Assembly (NCBI GenBank): GCA_002317245.1
Contig: DCIU01000013.1
Span: 1 to 8,778 of the forward strand
Length of the DNA stretch: 8,778 nucleotides
From: Lachnospiraceae bacterium UBA1718
Lineage (GTDB): Bacteria; Bacillota; Clostridia; Lachnospirales; Lachnospiraceae
Reading direction: 5' to 3'
Part shown: positions 1-6,245 of the stretch, piece after piece
Position numbering within the stretch: the first letter of the stretch is position 1
Layout: each line of letters begins with the position of its first letter
Notes under the pieces: generated by a model
The model's input: only the letters and a program-made list of their open reading frames with translations
Databases searched by the model: none
Told to the model about the DNA's origin: nothing
Translations under genes and position numbers: made by a program

Positions 1-896
1 CCTATATGTCCTTCAGGATCATGCTTCTCAAGCTGGGCTGCAAATCGTCTGATCATCTCTTCCATCTTGAAGGTATTCTTAAGAAGTTCATAGTACTCGC
101 TTACAGAGAAGTCTGTGGCCTTACCCTTGTTGTCCCAGTTATGGGTAAATGTATAGTTGTGGAAAGAAATCAGATCCATAAATCCATGGAACTGCTCTGG
201 TGTATGGTCGAAGCAGGTATCAAGGACTATTTCATTCCAGCGATAGTCATCAGCATTAGCTCCACATGCTATCTTCTTAATAGGCTTATCAGGATTATAG
301 TTCCTCACATATGTCTGGTATCTTCTGTAGAGGTTGCCATAGTACTCAGGAGTCATGTTGCCTCCGCAACCCCAGTTCTCGTTGCCTACGCCGAAGTAGT
401 CAACTGTCCATGGCTCTTCACTGCCGTTAGCCTTACGGAGATCTGACATAGGGCTAAGTCCACCGAAGGTCATATATTCTACCCACTCAGACATCTCCTG
501 AACAGTGCCGCTGCCTACATTACCATTAACATATGTCTTACATCCAAGCTGTCTGCAGAGCTCGAAGAACTCATGTGTTCCGAAGCTGTTGTCCTCTGTT
601 ACTCCACCCCAGTGAGTGTTAACCATCTTTTTCCTGCTTGCCTTATCACCGATACCATCCTTCCAGTGATACTCATCAGCGAAGCAACCGCCTGGCCAGC
701 GAAGAAGCGGAATTCTCATCTCCTTAAGAGCCTCTACAACATCTGTTCTCATTCCATTAACATTAGGAATGTCGGAGTTCTCTCCTACATAGAGCCCCTC
801 ATAGATACATCTGCCCAGATGCTCACTGAAATGTCCATATATCTCAGCATTAATTCTTCCAAGTGTCTTGTTGTCATTGATTATTAGTTTTGCCAT
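1..896 (-). CDS. GH51 alpha-L-arabinofuranosidase, 3' part beyond window edge
   Basis: Retaining glycosidase expected to release terminal alpha-L-arabinofuranose from arabinoxylan or arabinan oligosaccharides. 298 codons are visible; GH51 enzymes are usually about 500 aa, so the C-terminal part, including the catalytic nucleophile Glu and the beta-sandwich, lies off the left edge. Seen: N-terminal INAEIYGHFSEHLGRCIYEG (residues 15-34), RWPGGCFADEYHWKDGIG (66-83), and the acid/base signature VGNENWGCGGNMTPEYY (170-186) with Glu173 as the predicted general acid/base. FHNYT (245-249) is also typical of the family. No signal peptide is visible, so it is probably cytoplasmic and acts on imported oligosaccharides. 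The start ATG at 896-894 has GGAGGGG just upstream. It lies 17 nt after the stop of the DUF6171-like gene, probably in one operon with it and the aldo/keto reductase. Family call is firm; exact substrate is not. Confidence 0.95.
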   Translation of the reverse strand, partial: MAKLIINDNKTLGRINAEIYGHFSEHLGRCIYEGLYVGENSDIPNVNGMRTDVVEALKEMRIPLLRWPGGCFADEYHWKDGIGDKASRKKMVNTHWGGVTEDNSFGTHEFFELCRQLGCKTYVNGNVGSGTVQEMSEWVEYMTFGGLSPMSDLRKANGSEEPWTVDYFGVGNENWGCGGNMTPEYYGNLYRRYQTYVRNYNPDKPIKKIACGANADDYRWNEIVLDTCFDHTPEQFHGFMDLISFHNYTFTHNWDNKGKATDFSVSEYYELLKNTFKMEEMIRRFAAQLEKHDPEGHI

Positions 897-913
897 ATCC
901 CCTCCATCTATTC

Positions 914-1165
914 TTACTGCCATTTCTTCCTAGGGCAGCTTCCATTCTTAAGCATGGCACGAACTTCTACATAGCAGCCACAGGCATTACATGTAGCTGC
1001 ATTTAATAGTTCGCACTCTCTGCATATATCAAGACGGGCATTGTATCTATCCTCATTTACTCTGTCCTCCATCTTGATAACATCAATATACTTATGCAGA
1101 TTCTTAATGTCCTCTTCTGCCATATCCCGGAAGAGACACTTCTTACATACTCTCTTAGTATCCAT
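914..1165 (-). CDS. DUF6171-like small cysteine-rich protein
   Basis: An 83-aa protein of unknown function. It has eight cysteines in paired arrangement: C7-x2-C10, C48-x2-C51, C59-x2-C62-x-C64 and C77, followed by a basic tail. The pattern CRECELLNAATCNACGCYVE followed by SCP matches my memory of the DUF6171 family, common as small proteins in Clostridia; two four-Cys zinc sites are a plausible inference. I chose the ATG at 1165 because it lies one base after the stop of the aldo/keto reductase (TAGAATG) and puts the first Cys pair at the expected N-terminus. An ATG at 1189 would add eight residues and overlap the reductase by 23 bp, without a clear ribosome binding site. Tight packing suggests translational coupling with the reductase and cotranscription with the downstream arabinofuranosidase. 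Confidence 0.8.
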   Translation of the reverse strand: MDTKRVCKKCLFRDMAEEDIKNLHKYIDVIKMEDRVNEDRYNARLDICRECELLNAATCNACGCYVEVRAMLKNGSCPRKKWQ

Positions 1166-1166
1166 T

Positions 1167-2084
1167 CTACTGTTCTCTAGGGCATCCACGCTTAGGAATC
1201 ACGAAGTCCGGATGCTCCTTCTGCCAGCAGGTAGGTACCATGCAGGCAATCATATAGAAGTCTTCCTCACTAATCTCGAATCCGAAGATATCCAGATTCT
1301 GCTGCTGTCTCTCAGGAGCTGTAGCCTTAGGCAGCGGAATGATATCCATCTGATATAGGAAACGTAATCCCAACTGAGCTACAGACACACCATACTTGTC
1401 TGCCATAGTCTGGAAGAATGGCTCGTTAAAGACATCAGATCTTCCCAGAGGGCTCCATGCCTGAACCACGATATCATTCTTCTTGGCATATTCCACTGCT
1501 GTAGCCTGTGTATATCCCAGATGTACCTCAAGCTGGTCAACAACCGGCTTAATTCGGCAGTTAGCCAGTATGTTCATTAGATGATGTGGCAGGAAGTTAC
1601 TAAGCCCAATTGCCCCAATTTTGCCCGAATCAACTAATGCTTCCATAGCCTTATAGGTCTCTATCTCCAGGCTCTTCCAGTCCTCGGTTGCAGCATACTC
1701 AGGCTCTGAATATTCCACCTCCGGATGACCAGGTGCACCCTTATACTCAGGCAGCTGGCGAGGCCAGTGAATAAGATATACATCCACATAATCCATCTGA
1801 AGTCTCTCAAGTGTGCGCTCTATAGCCGCATTCACGCCATCAGCCCCCATCTCATCAATCCATGCCTTGCTCTGGATGAAGAAGTCCTCCCTTGGAAGAC
1901 CCGAATCCTTGATGGCACGGCCAAGATCGCGCTCTGTCTCATATACAGAAGCTGTATCGAAGAATCTGTATCCTGAGTCAATGGCATCTCTGATTATCTG
2001 ATAGTTATCTCCAGCCTTGGCATTGTAACAGCCGAAACCAATAACTGGTATTTCCATTCCATTATTAAGTCTATATGTTTCCAT
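1167..2084 (-). CDS. Aldo/keto reductase
   Basis: A cytoplasmic NAD(P)H-dependent oxidoreductase of the AKR superfamily, 305 aa, a normal full length for the (beta/alpha)8 fold. The catalytic tetrad is visible: Asp43 and Tyr48 in FFDTASVYETE, Lys73 in IQSKAW, His106 in VYLIHWPR. Further AKR hallmarks are IGLSNFLPHHL, PVVDQLEVHLGYTQ, VVQAWSPLGRS and the cofactor-phosphate loop IPLPKATAPERQQQNLDIFGFEIS. Substrate cannot be read from sequence; sugars, small aldehydes or keto acids are all possible. The ATG at 2084 follows AAGGAAAGGG with a 5-nt gap. It is probably the first gene of a minus-strand operon with the DUF6171-like protein and the GH51 enzyme, which makes a role in sugar metabolism conceivable but unproven. 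It is divergent from the chemotaxis-type receptor. Confidence 0.95.
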   Translation of the reverse strand: METYRLNNGMEIPVIGFGCYNAKAGDNYQIIRDAIDSGYRFFDTASVYETERDLGRAIKDSGLPREDFFIQSKAWIDEMGADGVNAAIERTLERLQMDYVDVYLIHWPRQLPEYKGAPGHPEVEYSEPEYAATEDWKSLEIETYKAMEALVDSGKIGAIGLSNFLPHHLMNILANCRIKPVVDQLEVHLGYTQATAVEYAKKNDIVVQAWSPLGRSDVFNEPFFQTMADKYGVSVAQLGLRFLYQMDIIPLPKATAPERQQQNLDIFGFEISEEDFYMIACMVPTCWQKEHPDFVIPKRGCPREQ

Positions 2085-2185
2085 GCTAACCCTTTCCTTC
2101 TATTTACCTATAAAAGAATACATTTTTTGACACAAATAGTGTATCATAGAGGTGTATGCAATAACAATTGTTGAGAGGTTATTTT
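2085..2185. promoter_or_regulatory. Divergent promoter region between reductase and chemoreceptor
   Basis: About 100 bp separate the two divergent starts, so both promoters should lie here. For the minus-strand operon a candidate is TTGTTA (2167-2162), an 18-nt spacer, and an extended -10 TGATACACT (2146-2138), about 55 nt from the start. For the plus strand, TTGACA (2127-2132) is a perfect -35 hexamer but has no good -10 at 16-18 nt; TATCAT (2142-2147) is a good -10 with no matching -35. Two dyads overlap these elements: ACAC-AAATA-GTGT (2130-2142) flanked by TG and TCA, and the perfect palindrome AACAATTGTT (2163-2172). They may be operators. All promoter assignments are inference from consensus. 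Confidence 0.4.
2174..2178 (+). promoter_or_regulatory. Ribosome binding site setting the chemoreceptor start
   Basis: AGAGG lies 7 nt before the ATG at 2186. This favours that ATG over an in-frame TTG at 2168, which has no ribosome binding site and sits inside a palindrome. Confidence 0.7.
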
Positions 2186-3610
2186 ATGAAGAATGAAAAG
2201 ATAGAACTTAAGGGCGATGCTCTGGTTAACAAGGTCGTACTGATTGTAATAGAGATTATCAATATTGCTCTCATATTCGGATATATATCTGATTATATGA
2301 CTGGCACTTCTACTCTGGCTTACTTCATCAGCTTCGAGATTGCTGCTATTGCTACTGCAATAATTGTGCCAGTAATGTATAAGAAAAATCCGGATAAGAT
2401 GCGTTATATAGCTATCATGTGCTTCCTTGTAGTATATACAATCGGATGTCTTGGGGCTCACGTGGATGTTGCCTTCGTAATGGCCTTCCCAATTGTGGTT
2501 GTATTCATACTCTACTACGATTACAGACTTATTCAGTATGTAACCTATGCCTTCAATGGTATTGTTGCACTTGATATTCTCTTTATTATATTCGTTAAGA
2601 AGGCCCTTCATTCAGGTGTACCAATTAATTCATCAGTGCTTCTTATGGAGTTCCTTGGTACAACAATTTTCCTCCTAGCTGTTAGAATAATTACCAAGAT
2701 TTCTAATCAGAATAATGAGGATAAAATCAATCAGATTCAGGCTGTTGCAGATAAGGTCAATGAATCAATTAATAATATCAATGGCGATATCGTAGAGCTC
2801 AACCAGGCTTCACAAGCAGTTAAGGGCGCCATGGATGAGATTAATATGGGTGTTAGTAACGTGGTAGATGCTGTTCAGAATCAGATGCTTCAGACAACAG
2901 AGATTCAGGACAGAATCGATAACGTACAGTCAGCTGCATCAAGCATCTCTGATAATGTTACTTCTACACTCTCTTCTGTTCAGGCAGGTACTGCCGAGGT
3001 AGATGCTCTGGTAAGTCAGTCTGATTCAGCAGTTGAGATTAGTGATAAGGTTGCTAAGGACCTTGAAGAACTCAAGGACAGAATTGATGCCATGCGTCAG
3101 ATCACCAAGATTATTGATGATATTGCCTTCCAGACTAATATTATGGCACTTAATGCCAATGTTGAGGCAGCAAGGGCTGGTGATGCCGGCAGAGGCTTCG
3201 CTGTTGTTGCAACAGAGATCTCCAATATGGCTGCCAAGACCAAGGATGCAACTGATAATATTGCCGATATAATTGCCAATGCCAATGATTCACTTAAGGT
3301 GCTTCTCTCTTCTACTGATAAATTAAGTCAGATAATTGAATCAGAGAAGACTCAGACAGCCCAGACCAATAAAGCATTCGGTGATATTAAGAATGATACA
3401 GAAGAAGTCAGAGCTCATATAAATCAGTTCATGGACTACATTAATGGTCTTGCCAGAGCAAACGATGAAATTGTTCAGTCTGTTCAGACTATCTCAGCTG
3501 CTTCCGAGCAGGTAAGTGCACTTACCGCAGAAGCTGCTAACATGGAAACAAATAATGCCATTGCCGTACAGAGCATTGCTGCTCAGGTTGGTGCATTGGC
3601 TGAAAACTAG
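2186..3610 (+). CDS. Methyl-accepting chemotaxis-type receptor with polytopic membrane N-terminus
   Basis: A 474-aa transmembrane signal transducer expected to control a CheA/CheW kinase complex. The N-terminal 170 residues contain about six hydrophobic segments (roughly 16-34, 42-65, 73-91, 93-111, 115-137, 150-169) separated by very short loops, so there is no extracellular sensor domain; ligand or redox sensing would be within the membrane. No HAMP domain follows. Residues 180-474 form a long coiled coil. The signalling tip is unmistakable: IIDDIAFQTNIMALNANVEAARAGDAGRGFAVVATEISNMA-like sequence at 309-349. It departs slightly from the commonest form (ATEI where ADEV is usual), and no C-terminal CheR-binding pentapeptide is visible. 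The ATG at 2186 is preceded by AGAGG. The acetyltransferase gene follows 11 bp later. No other chemotaxis gene is in the window, so its partners are unknown. Confidence 0.9.
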   Translation: MKNEKIELKGDALVNKVVLIVIEIINIALIFGYISDYMTGTSTLAYFISFEIAAIATAIIVPVMYKKNPDKMRYIAIMCFLVVYTIGCLGAHVDVAFVMAFPIVVVFILYYDYRLIQYVTYAFNGIVALDILFIIFVKKALHSGVPINSSVLLMEFLGTTIFLLAVRIITKISNQNNEDKINQIQAVADKVNESINNINGDIVELNQASQAVKGAMDEINMGVSNVVDAVQNQMLQTTEIQDRIDNVQSAASSISDNVTSTLSSVQAGTAEVDALVSQSDSAVEISDKVAKDLEELKDRIDAMRQITKIIDDIAFQTNIMALNANVEAARAGDAGRGFAVVATEISNMAAKTKDATDNIADIIANANDSLKVLLSSTDKLSQIIESEKTQTAQTNKAFGDIKNDTEEVRAHINQFMDYINGLARANDEIVQSVQTISAASEQVSALTAEAANMETNNAIAVQSIAAQVGALAEN

Positions 3611-3621
3611 GGGTATTTTCA

Positions 3622-4455
3622 ATGAATGATTCTATCAGAATAATTGAACAGGTAAATCCCTCCTGGGGTTTGCTCACACAGAATATTGCTCCGGACTATC
3701 TGACGCAGATTACTCCAGAGCTTGCCCGTGCCCGTAAGCTAATAATGGTAATCGCGCAGGAGGACTATGATTATATAGGTTATTCCCTCTTGGCTCCTAA
3801 GTCGGGGTCAACTGATACCTATCGCCTTATTCATACATTGGTTATTCCTGAGAATTGTAGGGATGGCGTCGCTACTGCCATGCTAGACTTAGCTATAGAA
3901 AAGCTTAGGAAATATGGAGTTAAATATCTTGAGGCAGCAGTCCTTGAAGAAGATACCGAGGAGGCTCTTCCATTCTTAGAGAGTAATGGTTTTGCTTTGG
4001 ACCATGACAGGCATATAATGACCTACCCTGTGAAGCAACTATCTGATACAGAATTTCATAGCAAGCCTGCATCACCCTTTGTTCATCCAATAGCTCAAGT
4101 TGCTCCTAAGGAACTTGTCGTCAGCCTTAAGGGCAAGGGTCTGGTATTTACTGGTCTTGATACTGCCCTGTCAGGAGTACTTATTAAGAACGGTGTATAT
4201 GAAGGGTTTGCAGACATCAGTCTTACAGATGATGGTCTATCGCTTAACTCAATCACAATTGATAAGGATGCTGATGAAAAAGTGGCCCTACTCCAGCTAT
4301 GGAAATATGCCAGTGATAAATTAATTGAGGCTGGCTCGTCTTCAGGACTTAATGAGGCAGTTATTACTGTCAATAATTTCTATGATGCAATCCAGAAGCT
4401 CTTAGGTAATCCTACAGAGGATGTTAAAGCATTGGTATATACAAAAGAAATATAG
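3622..4455 (+). CDS. GNAT-type N-acetyltransferase, probable tandem GNAT fold
   Basis: A 277-aa cytoplasmic protein. The N-terminal half (about 5-137) reads as a GNAT domain: motif A around residues 73-95 has the strand HTLVIPE, a degenerate acetyl-CoA pyrophosphate loop CRDGVATAML and helix LDLAIEKLRKYG; the motif B-like end EEALPFLESNGFALDHD corresponds to the usual YEKxGF region. After a linker (138-163), the C-terminal half shows an order of strands and helices resembling a second GNAT repeat (GVYEGFADISLTDDGLSLNS, a helix at 218-237, EAVITVNNFYDAIQKLLGNP), but without a recognisable acetyl-CoA loop. This second-domain call is an inference. AGGGG precedes the ATG. It lies 11 bp behind the chemoreceptor and ahead of a strong terminator, so the two are probably cotranscribed. 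The substrate is unknown. Confidence 0.75.
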   Translation: MNDSIRIIEQVNPSWGLLTQNIAPDYLTQITPELARARKLIMVIAQEDYDYIGYSLLAPKSGSTDTYRLIHTLVIPENCRDGVATAMLDLAIEKLRKYGVKYLEAAVLEEDTEEALPFLESNGFALDHDRHIMTYPVKQLSDTEFHSKPASPFVHPIAQVAPKELVVSLKGKGLVFTGLDTALSGVLIKNGVYEGFADISLTDDGLSLNSITIDKDADEKVALLQLWKYASDKLIEAGSSSGLNEAVITVNNFYDAIQKLLGNPTEDVKALVYTKEI

Positions 4456-4471
4456 ATTGTTGTGGGACAGT

Positions 4472-4507
4472 AAAAGCCTTCTCGATTCTTCATCGAGAAG
4501 GCTTTTT
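4472..4507. terminator. Rho-independent terminator, probably bidirectional
   Basis: A perfect 15-bp stem (4472-4486 pairing with 4492-4506) with the 5-nt loop TCTTC ends in TTTTT on the plus strand, 16 nt after the acetyltransferase stop. The same hairpin lies just past the end of the convergent 520-aa gene. On the minus strand it is followed by TTTT then ACTG, so it may also stop that transcript, less strongly. Confidence 0.92.
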
Positions 4508-4517
4508 ATATTAGATA

Positions 4518-6080
4518 TTAGTTTTGCTTTTCAGCTTTTTTGTAAGGTGCCTGGTGTTCAATATTTTCCCAGCCCAAATGATCTGCTTTAAGATTAGCAA
4601 TTTCCATGGATGCATATTTTCTTGTAAGAAGTTCCTTCATTTCGTTAACGCTTACTTCTATATTCGTTGTTGGATCTGCAGAAGGTCCAGCTATTTTTAA
4701 TAAAGCTTTAGCAGATCTAACCTCTAAAAGTCCATCTTCGTCCCCATCAACTCGCCATTGCTCAGTATACTCGTTTTCACTTGCCTCTTTATAATCTATA
4801 TTGTAAGCCATAGTATTCCCAACCTTGATTCCAATATTTACAGCAAACCATTCCTGGTATTTGGACCATGCCACAGTAATACTATGACCCTTTTTGCATA
4901 CTAATTCAAAGAACTCTGGATTAGTATTCTTCATACGCTCCATATAGCCATCAGAAACTGGACCAATAACTTTTGATCCAAATGTAAACAAATCGCCATC
5001 CCTTTGTGACATTGCTTGAAACTCAAGTACCTTATCAACGTTTTTGGCCACCCACTCTTTATCAAAAAATGAGTCAGATATTGTGAATTCCATATATTCA
5101 CGTAATCTCTTATCCATTACAGCATACATAGGTTCTGGATCTTCACCCTTAGCATACCATTCCATTGCTTCATTAACCTGCTTCCTATCCTTCTCCCTCT
5201 CAGCAAAATTATCATTAGTCCAATCATAGAAGCACTTTTCCTGATGTCTTTCATGAATTTTGAACTTATCACAAAGCATACGATACCCACTATTTTCATC
5301 AAGATCCTGTTTTTGAAGAGTAACTGAAGCATTGGAACTCATTCTGGCTATTTGGTCGTGGATATACCTTGATGTATCATCAAAAGAATCAATCCTGACA
5401 AAAGGCAGTCTATTTCCACCTGTCATTATACTTACAATATGCTTAGCCAATGTCTCTCTGGCCTTGCCCTTTTTAGTGAACTTATGGCCTTTAACTTTTA
5501 TAAGATATACCTCTGCTAAATTATTAATATCAAAGATAAGATTCTGCTTCTTTCCACTGATATATCTTTCCTTAAGTTCCTTCTGCAACTTCGAATCAGT
5601 CGCTTTAACCTCATAGTCTCTCTCCAACTGACTAACTTGGTCCCTAAATGAAACCATCTTCTTAACAAAAGCCATAAAGGTATCGCTGGCACCATCAACA
5701 ATTGCCGAGCTCATAGCCCACTCAAGAGCCTGATCAAAATTCATTTCCTCGATTTCTTCTGGTTCGGTATCTCTTACAATATTCTTCATCCTAGAATAGC
5801 GCTTTGCAAGGACATTCTCGCCCCTAATATTCATAGCATCTACTCGAACATTATCAGCACTAAGTGCATTCTGCTCATGTTCTTCTTCAACATCAGCTAT
5901 CTTATTCTCCTGCTTTTCCAGCTCGGCCTGTTCCTGCGTATGGGCCTGTCGATTAGCTTCTTCCTGACGTCTGGCCTCATCCTGCTCCTCATAATATCTA
6001 TTAAAGCTAAGGAATGTCTCATCATTCTGAATCTTTTTGAATCTCTTATCATTTAATATTCTCTCATCAAATTCTGGCAT
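4518..6080 (-). CDS. Uncharacterised 520-aa protein with N-terminal coiled coil
   Basis: I do not recognise this protein. It has no signal peptide and no hydrophobic segment long enough to cross a membrane, so it is probably cytoplasmic. Residues about 28-72 are very rich in Glu, Gln, Arg and Lys (YYEEQDEARRQEEANRQAHT and on), predicting a coiled coil. Residues about 110-175 look helical. The rest (about 180-520) is a mixed, charged globular region with few cysteines and no motif I can tie to a nuclease, ATPase, protease or transferase. The ATG is preceded by AGAGGAG with an 8-nt gap and a TATAAT box about 40 nt upstream, so it is a real, separately transcribed gene. Sampled stretches are AT-richer (about 28-37% GC) than those sampled in the left-hand operon. 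The gene ends opposite the acetyltransferase at a shared terminator. Confidence 0.85.
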   Translation of the reverse strand: MPEFDERILNDKRFKKIQNDETFLSFNRYYEEQDEARRQEEANRQAHTQEQAELEKQENKIADVEEEHEQNALSADNVRVDAMNIRGENVLAKRYSRMKNIVRDTEPEEIEEMNFDQALEWAMSSAIVDGASDTFMAFVKKMVSFRDQVSQLERDYEVKATDSKLQKELKERYISGKKQNLIFDINNLAEVYLIKVKGHKFTKKGKARETLAKHIVSIMTGGNRLPFVRIDSFDDTSRYIHDQIARMSSNASVTLQKQDLDENSGYRMLCDKFKIHERHQEKCFYDWTNDNFAEREKDRKQVNEAMEWYAKGEDPEPMYAVMDKRLREYMEFTISDSFFDKEWVAKNVDKVLEFQAMSQRDGDLFTFGSKVIGPVSDGYMERMKNTNPEFFELVCKKGHSITVAWSKYQEWFAVNIGIKVGNTMAYNIDYKEASENEYTEQWRVDGDEDGLLEVRSAKALLKIAGPSADPTTNIEVSVNEMKELLTRKYASMEIANLKADHLGWENIEHQAPYKKAEKQN

Positions 6081-6120
6081 TGTTTTTTCTCCTCTAATAT
6101 CTCTATTGCCCTTTGCTAAT

Positions 6121-6126
6121 ATTATA
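6121..6126 (-). promoter_or_regulatory. Candidate -10 box for the 520-aa gene
   Basis: A perfect TATAAT is read on the minus strand, about 40 nt before the start codon at 6080. At 17 nt upstream stands CCACAA, a poor -35, but an A-rich tract (6160-6183) further upstream could act as an UP-like element. The ribosome binding site AGAGGAG lies at 6095-6089. Confidence 0.5.
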
Positions 6127-6184
6127 TACGAGCCCTTTAATTATTGTGGCTACATTTATCCTTATTTTTTACATATTTTTTTAA

Positions 6185-6198
6185 CGATAATTTTATCG
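6185..6198. repeat. Small inverted repeat CGATAA-TT-TTATCG
   Basis: Two 6-bp arms with a 2-bp centre lie in the intergenic stretch between the broken ParB/HAD gene and the 520-aa gene. The stem is weak and lacks a following T-run on either strand, so it is a poor terminator. Its place upstream of the -10 box would suit an operator, but this is only a guess. Confidence 0.3.
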
Positions 6199-6245
6199 GA
6201 TAATTCTTACTGATATATCACTTCAAAGCATCCAGTCCCTATCTC

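Larger units (their letters stand above)
6081..6245. other. Intergenic region upstream of the 520-aa gene
   Basis: A 165-bp AT-rich stretch with no gene. It holds the ribosome binding site and -10 box of the 520-aa gene, an A/T tract and a small inverted repeat. No convincing terminator for the broken ParB/HAD gene was found here, so transcripts from the right may read through into the 520-aa gene. Confidence 0.6.

Noticed and set aside
6..887. Plus-strand open frames over the first 900 bases
   Set aside because: They are opposite the clear GH51 reading frame, have no family resemblance and no ribosome binding sites.
2101..2160. SigD/FliA-type flagellar promoter for the receptor
   Set aside because: TATAAAA is present, but no CCGATA-like -10 stands at the right distance.
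2168..2185. Upstream TTG start for the chemoreceptor adding six residues
   Set aside because: No ribosome binding site precedes it, and AGAGG is well placed for the ATG at 2186.
6185..6198. Terminator after the broken ParB/HAD gene
   Set aside because: The stem is only six AT-rich pairs and is not followed by a T-run on the minus strand.
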